Below, one piece after another: positions 1-11,100 of a stretch of DNA of 64,000 bases; within the stretch, counting starts at the first letter, position 1; each line of letters begins with the position of its first letter. The DNA comes from Paguma larvata (lineage: Eukaryota; Chordata; Mammalia; Carnivora; Viverridae): contig CM057839.1 of the NCBI GenBank assembly GCA_030068075.1, forward strand, positions 19,633,167-19,697,166. The letters run 5' to 3'. The notes beneath the pieces were generated by a model. It saw only the letters and a list, made by a program, of their open reading frames with translations, had not been told where the DNA came from and ran no database searches. A program made the position numbers and the translations under genes.

Positions 1-823
1 AGAGCAATGGCAAAGGACATGGGCTTGAAGCTGTATTCTCCTTTTAGTTCCATCTGGTTAAATTTTTATAAAGAAAAGAAATTTTGGTGAAATCTTTGAT
101 TATTGAACTCTTGAAAAATGAACAAAAATGAATCAAACCATGAAGTTGCATTATATGAATCAATGTTAAATGTATGGATTGTTATCTATTTTTAAACATC
201 CGTTATTGACCTTCCATACATTTATTCAAAATTCACATACACTTACATCACAGATCTTAAGAATATGTAAACATTCGTTATATTGATAACACGCACCTTC
301 TCTGTCCAGGCTATCTAAGGGCAAATACAGGCATTCATATTAAAAATCCCTATGATGTGACATGTTTTCTAAAATTTAAAAGATAATAACCCTGGTTATC
401 TGCCTACTAAATTTTGCCAGTGGATATATATATATATGTATATATAAATACTAGAAATTTTGATGCATAAGTGATAATTGATGACTACAAGAGTGGTATT
501 TTCAGGCTTACTGAAAGAAGAAAGGTTTTGTTGTAATTTCTGATTTAAACTTGATCAAAGAAGATTAAATAAATTATAATTTTAATTTCATTTTATAGTG
601 TTTTTACATTTCTTGGAGTACACTGAACATAGAAAGGATAATTAGAAACAAGTAACTCATTTATAATGTTAAATTTAAAGATACAAGAAGTTACTGAAGT
701 TTAGAATTTCGGGGGATTTCAGAAATAATCTTTGGAATCATTCTTTTCGAATGTGAGAAAAATGACACTCGGCTTATCAGCATGCCTAAGCTGAAACAGT
801 CAGTGGCGGAACCAGCATTTGAG
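1..823. other. Unassigned AT-rich sequence
   Basis: I see no gene and no repeat I can name. A short (TA)n tract lies at about 425-447. The 80-codon minus-strand frame at 691-933 has no family resemblance and overlaps a locally duplicated segment, so it is not called. Confidence 0.6.
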
Positions 824-940
824 CACAGATATCCTTTCTCCAAAGCTTGTGTACAATGTATCATTGCTTCATTAAAAGCGGCAAGGGATCCCGTCTTCTG
901 CAAACACCCGTAATTATGTTTTTCACCTATCATAGAGTCA
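824..940 (+). repeat. Copy A of a local direct duplication
   Basis: This 117-bp segment recurs in the same orientation at 1517-1632. The first 25 bases (CACAGATATCCTTTCTCCAA onward) are identical in both. By eye there are about 15 substitutions and one 1-bp indel over the full length. The flanks do not match. It could be a local duplication or two copies of an unnamed interspersed repeat. Confidence 0.85.
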
Positions 941-1150
941 ATATCTCTGTATTCCCCTAACTGTGATCCAGCATCTACACCCCTGATTACAGTCCTATTG
1001 TAAATGGAGCAGAATATGTTAAATGTTTATTGGGAGCACAGCAGGGATTTAAGCTGTTTGTGGATGTGTATGCTTTAGATTATAAATAAATCCTTGCCTA
1101 GCACAACATGGCAATGTAACAATACTCAGCCCTGCCAGGGACCTTAAATC

Positions 1151-1190
1151 AAAACAAAACAAAACAAAACAAAACAAAACAAAAAACAAC
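1151..1190 (+). repeat. (AAAAC)n microsatellite
   Basis: Seven consecutive AAAAC-type units followed by an A-run. It looks like the tail of a decayed retrotransposon, but no body can be recognised to its left. Confidence 0.9.
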
Positions 1191-1516
1191 TCAGGCATCT
1201 TTACCCAGCCACTTACTCATTTCATTTGATAAGATTTTCATTGATAGAAGGAGAGAGGAAAAAACTCTAGCTAAACGGTTCACTGAAATGACGTAAAATG
1301 AATGGTAGGCAAAGCATGATTGTTATATGTTTGCGAGTGGGGGGGGGCGGGGATAGTAGTGGATGATTCTTACAGTGAAAATAAGGAATGAATAATAGCT
1401 TCACCAAGAGAATTATCTATTAGTCTAAACTGTCAAAGAACTTAATATACTATCATATGGAGCCAGATATTTCCTAGATTCAGGATACTCTCTGAATTTG
1501 TTACTCATCTCTTAAA

Positions 1517-1632
1517 CACAGATATCCTTTCTCCAAAGCTTATGTGCAATGTATCATTGCTTTGTTAACCTGGCAAGGGATCTGGTCTTCTGTAAACACC
1601 AGTAATTATGTTTTATACCTGTCACAGAGTCA
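1517..1632 (+). repeat. Copy B of a local direct duplication
   Basis: Partner of 824-940, about 690 bp downstream, same orientation. Shared landmarks are CAATGTATCATTGCTT, GGCAAGGGATC and GTAATTATGTTTT, in the same order and spacing. Confidence 0.85.
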
Positions 1633-2604
1633 GTTTAGGATTCAATTTGTTAAATCGAGACTTCGTTTTTTTAAAGTTTAGGTCTTTAAAGTACCAGGCA
1701 GCAACTTTTGTACTATACAACCATTACATCCCTTAGGGATAGCTGTAAGAATTCTATACTCTTAAATGTATTTGTATAACATTCATAAAAATAAGAGTTA
1801 AAATACAGTAACTATAAAAGCATTACATATTAACAATAGAAGTAAATGTTGGATTTGGTAAAAGATTTTCGAATTTGTTCATAAAACTATTATATTATTT
1901 GATTTGTAGAAGTGTATTGTTAGCCATAATCATCAAATATTGAGCCATCATTTAAGAAAAAAATCACGGTGCATATTTTGTAAGAGGAATTTCTAGTAGC
2001 TGTAAGACACACTTTTTATATAATCGTCTTTTGCTAATCACCCATGTATGTTTCTCACATATTCTTTTTCAGCATGTCAAATTCAGCACCTACAAAATAT
2101 TTGCACCTTGTTCAGTTTAATTCAAAGTACTTTAATAGGATGAAACTAGAAAAAATATGTGAGGACATTTTGAAAATTAAAACCAGTCTATCAACATTAC
2201 CTTTAGGAAAATGTTTAAGATATAGATACTAAAAATAATTATAAGTGTAGAAAACCCAGTAAGTAACCGTTGTTAAGAAAGATGCTTTCAACAAAGTACA
2301 GGAGTATTTTTTTGTTATTTGTTTTTTTCGTTTTCCTTTGGCTGATCACTTATTCTCGATGCTTGTAACATAATTATACTCCTAGGCACAAAAATTTTTG
2401 CATTCTGCTTCTAAGTCCCATTACATCTTCTTAGGACTTTTTGCCCCATACATTAACATAACATATTGTTATTATTTATTTAGCAAACGATTGATTTTAA
2501 TAAGGCTTTGCTCAGGCCTGTAAACAAAGATATACAAATGAATCAGGGTCATCTTGATGTTCTCCCACACTTTGAGAGAACTCTAGAGATGATCAAACAA
2601 GACT
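1633..2604. other. Unassigned AT-rich sequence
   Basis: No gene or recognisable repeat. The 62-codon frame at 2044-2232 is ordinary for DNA this AT-rich and resembles nothing I know. Confidence 0.5.
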
Positions 2605-2660
2605 TTTTTTTTTTTTTTTTCTGAGAGGGGGGATACAGGGGCAGAGGATGAGGAGGAGAA

Positions 2661-2700
<40 letters not shown>

Positions 2701-2820
2701 GGAGAGAGAATCTTAAGCAGGCTCTATGCTCAGTGTGGGGCCCGACAGGGGGCTCTGTCCCATGACCTGAAGAGAAATCAATAGTTGAATCTTCAACCAA
2801 TGGAGCCATCCAGGTGCCCC
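2605..2820 (-). mobile_element. CAN-SINE, old and diverged
   Basis: Read on the minus strand it has the SINE head (GGGGCACCTGGATGGCTCCA at the right end), a TC-rich stretch expanded into (GA)n on the plus strand (about 2665-2693), and a poly-T (plus-strand) tail near 2605-2620. Many differences from the felid consensus mark it as an older copy. The 86-codon frame inside it is a by-product of the SINE. Confidence 0.85.
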
Positions 2821-4394
2821 AACTTTTCCTTTTTCATATATGCAGAAACTACAATTTTAAATGATTTCCTTTATATTATATAAATAGGTAATAAAATAGC
2901 AAGAACAGAGTAACAACAACAAAAAAAATCTGAAAAACCTGATTGATGCTAGAGAGTCAAAAATTAAGTTTGATTCAAGGATCTGTCATTTAGTAGGTTT
3001 ATAATGTAGGGTTTTTGAAATTTGTTACCCGTATCCTGAGATTTCATATGTGGGAAACTATATATATATATATATATATACACATACACATAAATAGCAT
3101 CAAACTTATATCCTGACTTCTGAAACACAATCAGAATTTCTAAATTCATTTGTAAAATTACTTGAATATTGTGATTTTTTAATATTTTCCAAGTGAAGTA
3201 AAATACTTTATGAAGCATATGAGCATCTAAACTAAAAATAAATGAAACATAATTTCCAAAGTTGTTTTTGTAGACATTTCACTGTCTGGAAATAAAAGTC
3301 GATCTTAGTTGATGCCAAGACATTTCATGAGTCTAAAATGTAGAAAATCATATGAACAGTGAGGAATCCTTTCACTGTGAAACCCCAGAGAATTACTAAA
3401 TAGTTGATTGACCAAATAACTAGAGAGTTCTCAGAACAACTTACAAAAAGTATTATAAGGCAGATATTTTATTGTGTAAATAAAGAAAACAGATGTTTAG
3501 ACATATGCTACCCTTTTTAATTATAATAAATTTTTGAGGAATCCTGAGGGCTAAAAGTATTTTTCATCATTTCAATTTTTGATTAAGGGTCAACTTTTAT
3601 TGCTTGGCATTCCTTAGTCCAAAGTAGGTAACATAAATTTTTAACTCTTCTAATATCTATGTGTACATGGTTCTAACAATGACAATTGCCCATGCTTTCC
3701 ACAACTTGTTTTTTCTCAAATATGAGGATACTGGATTACAATAATTGGAAAAGAGAGAGAGAGAGAGACAGAAAAAATGGCGCAGCTCTCTCGATGCTCA
3801 CTAACTCAGAGAATTCTCAGCTTTCTCAAATTTCTCTCTATGTATTTCTGTCAGTTTTCTGAACATTGTTTCTGACATGATTTGATTCTCTCACTCATTC
3901 TTTGAAATTTGCCATCATAAATCGCATGCATCTATAGCCCAAAGGGAATATCTGTCTTGAGAGTACCTATAGCTGTGAACTACTGTTAAGTTACTGATTG
4001 TGACATAAGCCTTGAATACCTTTTCTCATCACAATTAAAATAATTGTTACAGAAGTATTGAAAAACTGTTAAAATTTGATAAAAAGTTCTTTTAGCCTTT
4101 ATTTATATTTTCATTTTAGTATTGTTTCTCTTGGGCATGAATATGACCCTATGATGGAAATGTGACAAATTCTGTGACAGATATTCTAACCAAATGGCAT
4201 CCTTTCCCAGTAAGATTCGCTAAGTCCCTTAGATAGATCACTACCTATATCGTGTTATATATGGAAAATATTTCATGCCTTCATTGATACTTAATTCACC
4301 TAATACTTATTATGCAGCCACTACAGAGCTTCAAGATTATACTGGACTATACACTCACAATAGGATTACAGTATATAATGATAAGTGCAGAAGA
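2821..4394. other. Unassigned sequence with simple repeats
   Basis: No gene seen. A pure (TA)n tract followed by CACATACACATA lies at 3059-3092, and a short (GA)n at about 3751-3768. The minus-strand frame at 2964-3218 is partly the translated TA tract and is rejected. Confidence 0.55.
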
Positions 4395-4590
4395 GAATGC
4401 TGGTTAACATTATAGATTTAGAGTCAAGTTGCTGAGTTACTATCTGTATAACCATCAACAAGTTATTTAGCTTTATTAAATCTCAGTTTATTAATGTATA
4501 CTAATAAGGGTAATAATGATATCTAGTTCATATGATTGAGGTGATGTACACCTAACATATATAATAAATATTATAGGTGCATTATTTTGT
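4395..4590 (+). mobile_element. MIR fragment
   Basis: The order of decayed MIR landmarks is visible: a GAGTCAAGTTGC-type box, a TTACTATCTGTATAACC segment (MIR: TTACTAGCTGTGTGACC), CAAGTTATTTAGC, CTCAGTTT, and GGGTAATAATGATATCTA. Ancient mammalian SINE, heavily diverged. Confidence 0.75.
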
Positions 4591-4765
4591 GCTTATTATT
4601 TCCATTCATGTTCAAGTCTAGAAAGTGCTATTTCATTTGAGTTTAGAAAAAACACTGAGTTTAGAAAAAAATGGATATAGAGTGTGAGTGAAGGGATACA
4701 GAGTCGGTAAAGGTAGAGATAATAGCATTAATAAAATAGTGTATGTTTAATTGAAAAAAAATAGC

Positions 4766-4976
4766 GGGGCTCCTGGGTGGCTCAGTCAGTTAAGCTCCCA
4801 ACTCCAGCTCAGGTCATGAGCTTAAGGTCTGTGAATTTGAGCCCCCTTTCAGTCTCTGTACTGAAAGCTCAGAGCCTGGAGCCTGTTTCAGATTCTGTGC
4901 GTCCATCTCTTTCTACCCCTCCCTAGCTTATGCTCTGTCTCTCTCTCTCAAAAATGAATAAACATAAAATTTTTAA
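4766..4976 (+). mobile_element. CAN-SINE, moderately old
   Basis: Head GGGGCTCCTGGGTGGCTCAG, GGTCATGAGCTTAAGGTC, B-box-like TTTGAGCCCC, CTCAGAGCCTGGAGCCTG, TC-rich stretch, then AAAAATGAATAAACAT tail. The middle has an irregular segment in place of TCGGGCTCTGTGCTGACAGC. Confidence 0.93.
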
Positions 4977-5098
4977 TAGAATAAAATAGAAAGGAAATTA
5001 ATTTCCTGCTCATATTTTGCCTAGTCCCTCCAGAGGTCCTTAAAAGAGAAAAGAGGCAGAGAGGAAATATTCAGAGTTAAAATTAGAAAACAAAAAAT

Positions 5099-5252
5099 TA
5101 ATTTTGTTAAATAATATTACAGATCACATTCTAAAAAAAATTGTCAGTGGGTTAAATATAGGGAAAACATTAACTTTGTGAACATTCTGATATCACATTT
5201 TCTGCTTATTTTATTTACTAAGATGAGGATCAAGCCATGGGAAGAAGTAAAC
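5099..5252 (+). repeat. Left arm of a large inverted repeat
   Basis: This arm is the reverse complement of 5961-6110. The inner 50 bp (5203-5252, containing GATGAGGATCAAGCCATGGG) match without a difference. The outer 100 bp differ at roughly ten positions plus short indels in an A-run. Similarity ends abruptly on both sides. The spacer is about 708 bp. No known transposon terminus is recognised. Confidence 0.9.
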
Positions 5253-5960
5253 AAAAACAAAGCAAAAAACACCTATATACAATTAGCAAAAAATTATAAA
5301 TCTTTAACTTGATGTACTTAATCTTATTATGGTTTAAAATATTATCTCTATACAATGTTTTAGAATACAATAAAGCACACCTTTTGAGTTCATACAAAAC
5401 CACTTGGAAAAATTGGACTTTTAAATTAGATCACAGCAGTTATACATGAAAAGATTATTAATCAGACATCATGGCTATTGCTACTGATTTTCATAACTAT
5501 ATGCTAACACACATGCCTAGCAGAATGAATATGGCTTTCACAATATTGGAAAATTGGGATTTTCTTGGTTTGCATAAACATAATTAGGATTTTCAGGACA
5601 CTACAGAATGAGTGTGCAAATGCCATGACATCAAGTATAATACTTGGTCAAAACTGCATTTTGACCACCATAAAATAATGCTGCTTTTAGACGTTACCAA
5701 AGGTTTTATGTGGAATATCTTCCATGTAAAAATACTTGATACAATATTCCCATGCTTCTGAAATCTGCATAAATTTTGGCATATTTCTATTTGGAGAATT
5801 GCACACTCAAACAATATTATATAGCTATCAAGTTAGTTTACAAGGTGCCACCAGATGGAATTTGCATAATGTTTCCAGTGCCATCCTTGTCAATTAATTC
5901 TGGCAAGCAAACCAATCAGGTAACAAAGATGGACGGTTAAGTCGAAGAAGAGAAAAAATG
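5253..5960. other. Spacer between inverted-repeat arms
   Basis: AT-rich, no gene. The 73-codon minus-strand frame at 5593-5814 has no recognisable domain and is not called. No transposase-like reading frame lies between the arms. Confidence 0.6.
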
Positions 5961-6110
5961 GTTTACTTCTTCCCATGGCTTGATCCTCATCTTAGTAAAT
6001 AAAATAAGCAAAGAATGTGATATCAGAATGTTCGTAAAGTTAATGTTTTGCCTATATTTAACCCAATGACAATGTTTTAGAATGATCTATAATATTATTT
6101 AACAAAAATT
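5961..6110 (-). repeat. Right arm of a large inverted repeat
   Basis: Reverse complement of 5099-5252. Begins GTTTACTTCTTCCCATGGCT and runs to the AACAAAAATT at 6101-6110, beyond which the match is lost. Confidence 0.9.
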
Positions 6111-7252
6111 AAAAATGCATAACTATTAAAAAGTATTTTAAATGTTTTTAATATTATTTTAAAAATTGAAATAATTTTCATCCATTAATAAATTTATGTA
6201 AATGAATAAAATTGAAAAAAACTAAGGAGAGCCGAAGTAGCAGAGATTTTCCTTTTCTACAGTTTATCCACTTAATATAACTGTGTGCATACTTTTATAG
6301 ATGTTAATGTATAAGTGGTTAATAAAACATAGAAAACCCAATACTTTCTGAACAGATATATATTCTGGTGGAAAAAGAGAAGTGTACCAAGTAACACGCA
6401 CATACACATGGGTATCACAAATACGCACCCTGTATATTTTCCTGCAACTGATTTTAGACAAATCTACCCGATAAAACCCTAGTTCTGGTAGAAATTCCAA
6501 AAAGCAACTGGAACAATTCTGTTTTAATTTAAATTTACTTCATGAAACCTTGAATGACACACAATTTATTGTGTTATTGTGTTATTTTCAAATTATTAGT
6601 TCTTGTCATTCGACCTCTCAACTGAGCATATTTAGCAAAGCAAAGAAGAGAAGTGAGGGCAATGATCCCTTATTAAACATATTCTGGAAAATTCTTATCC
6701 AGTGGAGTAAAAGCCTTGCTTTCAAAGTATACATCTATATGCCTTTATTCACAATTGCAGTGACATGCATTTTATTTCTAGTACAGTGTTTTTGCTGCAC
6801 AATCAGAAACTGTAGTGCATATGAATTATCATTTTAGAAGACACATTTACGTAAAGATGGTTCCATGAAATTTAAAAATTCAACGAAGAGAAAGATGAGT
6901 TAAAGATCAAGGTTAAATTCTTTATTGTGTTTGATAAAGCTCATGTTTTTCCTTTTATTTTAATTACTAATCACACTTTATGAATTATTTAATGAGAGAT
7001 TGTTCTTTATCTGCGATATATCATGGATTTCCAGGATAATTTGTTTATTTTTATGTTATATTTCAATGACGTTCCCTGTGAATTTTGATTTCTGTATCTC
7101 CTAAATAAACAAAACAGCAGACGTGCATGATTCTAGTTTTATACTTACATTAGGCATTATCATTTGAAAGATTTGAGCTCTGTCTATGTTGATTGGCTTC
7201 CTTTAAAACCAGCTCTGTTTTCTAAAGAACACTTAAATGTAACTGGAAGGCA
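6111..7252. other. Unassigned AT-rich sequence
   Basis: No gene or nameable repeat. Frames at 6264-6500 and 6550-6837 lack any recognisable domain or codon pattern and sit in AT-rich DNA. Confidence 0.5.
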
Positions 7253-7480
7253 GGGCATCACAATGGCTAAGAGCATGGTAATTAAAGTCAAATGCATGCT
7301 GGACAGTTTATTCTGACACTTAAGATAGAATTTTCTAAGTAGTTTAATATGCCAAGTTTTTTTAAATTTCATAATCTGTCAGATGGAGATAGTGATAACT
7401 CCTCTAGTTTGCAAGAATTAACTAGTCATTTATAGTCTAGCAAGTACTTAAACAGTAACTATTAATAATTAACATTGGAA
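7253..7480 (+). mobile_element. MIR, nearly full length
   Basis: Decayed MIR from the tRNA-like head (CACAATGGCTAAGAGCATGG) through the ATAATCTGTCAGATGGAGAT segment (MIR: CTCATCTGTAAAATGGGGAT) and GATAGTGATAACTCC, to the 3' region AGCAAGTACTTAAACAGTAA. Old, with several small deletions. Confidence 0.8.
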
Positions 7481-8212
7481 AATATTGGTGATAGGTACTT
7501 GTGACAGTCTATAATAGGCAGGTTTACTTAAGAAGGACAATGGTCTCCTGTAAACACGATTTTTTTCAGTGGGGTTTTAACAGTTCACATTTAGTTTTCC
7601 TTTTCTGGCAGTTTTAAGAAATTGCATGTCATGTTAATAAAATTACTGCCAGTTTTTATAATAACTTTCAAATTTTTAATACTATCAACCTGTCAATTAT
7701 GGTTTTTCCCACTTTTTATAACAGTTTGTTATCTTACATTTTGTAATTGCCTCCATGTATTTATAGAATCACAAACTTATCTGTAACATAAACAGTTCCC
7801 TCCAATTTGTCAAAATAAGGAATATAAGGAGTCAGATATCATGGATATAAGTTAATGAGTAACACTGTGTTAATGTGTAACAGGTACAATACTGTTAGTC
7901 ACACAGGAAAGAGATACATGATAGAAAGTAAGACCAGGACAAAGCACTAAAATGTATGTTTAAGTTAATATGAGTGTGAAAGAAATCATTCTTCTCATGC
8001 ACATAAATGAGAGAAAAGTATATTCAATTTAATGGTCAGAGAGAGGACATGGCTCAAGTTGAAGTCAGTAAACTAGAGTCGGATAATAAATGGTAAGATA
8101 GGACCAGGACATAAGAGCAGGAGGGTACATAAAGCAGAGGAAATGACACAGTGAAAAAATAGAAACTCGAAACAACAGGAAACAATCAGGTATTCATGTG
8201 TATCAGACACAA
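7481..8212. other. Unassigned AT-rich sequence
   Basis: No gene or repeat recognised. Locally purine-rich on the plus strand between 7900 and 8200. Confidence 0.5.
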
Positions 8213-8395
8213 CAGAGTATAGTGAAAAAATAGTTCAGACTTTTGAGTTAGACAGATATGGACTGTATTTGGAAGTCAATTCAATTATTATCTGTGTAAA
8301 TGTGGTTATGACTCAGTCCACTCAACTGTAGCAATAGAAGAGATAATATTCTTTCTGGTTCTTAACAAATGCTAATTATTAGTATTGATGTTTTG
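8213..8395 (+). mobile_element. MIR fragment
   Basis: Carries a TTTTGAGTTAGACAGATATG box (MIR: GGAGCCAGACTGCC), TTATCTGTGTAAATGTGG (MIR: TAGCTGTGTGACCTTGG), CAACTGTAGCAATAGAAGAG and a 3' CTTAACAAATGCTAATTATT. Heavily diverged. Confidence 0.7.
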
Positions 8396-8730
8396 CAGGA
8401 ACAAAGGTTTGAGGTACCTGAAGCTGATGAAATTTGTGAAGCCCTTTTAGGAAAAGAATGTAAATTCCAATTACCTAGTCGCATAAAAATAATAGTATAG
8501 AATAAGAAAGTATATCACAAATTACAAATACCACAAACTTCACAAAGTCAAAAATAATAGCAAAAACAATTTTATTAATAAACATTTTGACACAGTGAAA
8601 GAATATTTTTCTAAAATAATATTGGCATATTTTATGATGACTTTTTCATTGTACAGTGATTTCATAATACAATTTTATGGATATCATAGTTTGCTCTTTC
8701 CTCTAGCTTTCTTAATTGAGATTTATTTAA

Positions 8731-8942
8731 AATTTTTTTAATATTTATTTATTTTTTTGAGAGACAGAGACACAGTGTGAGCGGGGAAGGGGCAGAGAGA
8801 GAGGGAGACACGGAATCCAAAGCAGGCTCCAGGCTCTGACCTGTCAGTACAGAACCCGACGCAGGGCCCGAACTCACGAACTGTGAGATCATGACCTGAG
8901 CTGAAGTTGGCCGCCCAACCGACTGAGCCACCCAGGCACCCC
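8731..8942 (-). mobile_element. Felid-type CAN-SINE
   Basis: Reverse-complement SINE ending with the head GCCACCCAGGCACCCC at 8942. The tail at the left is TTTTTTTAATATTTATTTAT. The full felid body is present, including CTGTCAGTACAGAACCCGAC. The 60-codon frame within it is a SINE artefact. Confidence 0.95.
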
Positions 8943-9339
8943 TATTTTAAAGTATTATTATGAAAAAAGAGAAGCAAGTTTAGAAAAAAGTTCATTCAGG
9001 TTCACAACTCAATACTGGAAACATCATGCCAATATTCAAGATTATTGTGAAATTTATACCATTACCAAGATTCTTTCACTTAGACTATAAAAATACAGGG
9101 CATTTCCAGTTTTCGTTTGCTGTGATGTCTTAAATATTAGCTGAACTGGTGCTGCTAATTAGCTAGTTTATCATGGATAATTCTACAGCATTACTTATAA
9201 AATGGATTTTGTGTGTTATCTTTGTCAATGTCAGTGTTTTATATCACACCAACAATAGATAATGCCCAATGAGTTGGTAATAAAATGATAAGTTTTAATA
9301 TCATTGTATTGAATATAAAACATTCAGTTCATACTCTAC
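8943..9339. other. Unassigned AT-rich sequence
   Basis: No gene or repeat recognised up to the left target-site duplication of the L1 at 9340. Confidence 0.5.
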
Positions 9340-9349
9340 TCAATATTTT
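9340..9349 (+). repeat. Left target-site duplication of the inverted L1
   Basis: TCAATATTTT here is repeated exactly at 12996-13005, at the two ends of the L1. The right copy runs into TTTTTAA, which fits the L1 endonuclease preference for TTTT/AA for a minus-oriented insertion. Confidence 0.75.
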
Positions 9350-11100
9350 ATTTTTCTAATATAATTTTTTGTCAAATTCTTTTCCATACAACACTGAGTG
9401 CTCATCCCAACAAGTGCCCTCCTCAGTGCCTGTCACCCACTTTCTCCTATCCCGCACCCCCCATCAACCCTCTGTTCTCAGTACTCAGTAGTCTCTTATG
9501 TTTTGCCTCCCTCTCTCTCTGTGACTTTATTTTTCCCTCTTTCCCTTCCCCATGGTCTTCTGCTAAGTACCTCAAAATCCACCTATGTGTGGAAACATAT
9601 GGCATCTCTCTTTCTTTGCCTGACTTACTTCACTTAGCATAATACCCTCCATATCCAACCATGCTGCGGCAAATTGTCAGATTTCATTCTTTCTCATTGC
9701 TGCGTAGTATTCCATTGTGTGTATGTATGTATGTATGTGTATGTATGTCTTTATCCATTTGTCAGTCGATGAACACTTAGTCTCTTTCCATGATTTCGCT
9801 ATTGTTGAAAGTGCTGCTATAAACACTCAGGTACACCTGCCCCTACACTTCCACATTCCTATATCTCTTGGATAAATTCCTAGCAGTACAATTTTTGGGT
9901 CATAGGGTAGTTCTATTTCCATTTTTTTTTGAGGAATCTCCACACCGTTTTCCAGAGTGGCTGCACCAGTTTGCATTCCCACCAACAGTGTAGGAGGGTG
10001 CCTACTTCTCCACATCCTCACCAGCATCTATAGTTTCCTGATTTGCTCATTTTAGCCACTCTGACCAGCATGAGGTGGTATCTCAGTGTGGTTTTGATTT
10101 GTATTTCCCTGATGATGATTGACGTTGAGCATCATTTCATGTGTCTGTTGGCCATCCGGATGTCTTCTTTGGAAAAGTGTCTATTCATGTCTTCTGCCCA
10201 TTTCTTCACTGGATTATTATTTTTTTTCGGGTGTAGAGTATGGCGAGTTCTTTATAGAGTTTGGACACTAGCCCTTTATCTGATATACTATTTGCAACTA
10301 TTTTTTTCCCCATTCTGTTGGTTGCCTATTAGTTTTTGTTGATTGTTTCCTTTTCAGTGCAGAAGATTTTTATCTTAATGAGGTCCTAATAGTTCATTTT
10401 TGTTTTTAATTTCTTTGCCTTTGGAGATGTGTTGAGTAAGAAATTCCTGCGACTGAGGTCAAAGGGATTTTTTCCTGCTTACTTCTCAAGGGTCGATGGT
10501 TTCCTGTCTCACATTCAGGTCCTTCATCCATTTTGAGTTTATTTTTGTGAGTGGTGTAAGAAAGTGGTCTAGTTTTGTTCTGCATGTTGCTGTCCAGTTC
10601 TCCCAGCACCATTTGTTAAAGAGGCTATCTTTTTTCCACTGAATACTCTTCCTGCTTTGTCATAGATTATTTTGCCATACACTTGTGGGTCCAGTTCTGG
10701 GTTCTCTATTCTATTCCACTGCCCTATGTGTCTATTTTTGTGCCAATACTATACTTTCTTGATGATTACCACTTTTAGTAGAGGCTAAAGTCTGGGATTG
10801 TGATGCCTCCTGTTTTGGTTGTCTTCTTCAATATTACTTTGGCTATTTTGGGTCTTTTGTGGTTCCATACAAATTTTAGGATTGTTTGCTGTAGCTTTGA
10901 GAAGAATGCTGGTGCAAATTTGATTGGGATTGCATGGAATGTGTAGATTGCTTTCGGTGGTATTGACGTTTTAACAATATTTGTTCTTCCAATCCATGAG
11001 CATAGGATGTTTTTCCATTTCTTTGTGTCTTCTTCAATTTCATTCATAAGTTTTTTTTATAGTTTTCAGCATAGAGATATTTTACATCTTTGGTTAGATT
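9350..11100 (-). mobile_element. L1, 3' part: ORF2 C-terminal region and 3' UTR
   Basis: Minus-strand carnivore-type L1. Read left to right on the plus strand it shows the complement of the 3' end (TTTCCATACAACACTGAGTG, CCCAACAAGTGCCCTCCTCA), a (GTAT)n near 9716-9748, then the complement of the ORF2 C-terminal part. The clearest coding remnant is 10775-11047, whose minus-strand peptide contains [13 protein letters not shown] and [12 protein letters not shown], typical of L1 ORF2 downstream of the reverse transcriptase. The frame is broken repeatedly. It stops at 11100 against a segment of the same L1 in the opposite orientation. Confidence 0.95.

Noticed and set aside
1338..1352. G-quadruplex candidate in a G9-C-G4 run
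   Set aside because: Too few separate G-runs for a four-tract quadruplex; most likely a simple slippage tract. The same applies to 26947-26969.
2549..2809. SLSLSLSLS-type low-complexity peptide
   Set aside because: Translation of the expanded (GA)n/(TC)n part of a SINE; the same occurs at 37322-37519 and 62353-62671.
5099..6110. Autonomous DNA transposon bounded by terminal inverted repeats
   Set aside because: No transposase frame lies between the arms, no target-site duplication is evident at the outer ends, and the termini match no family known to me. It is kept only as an inverted repeat.
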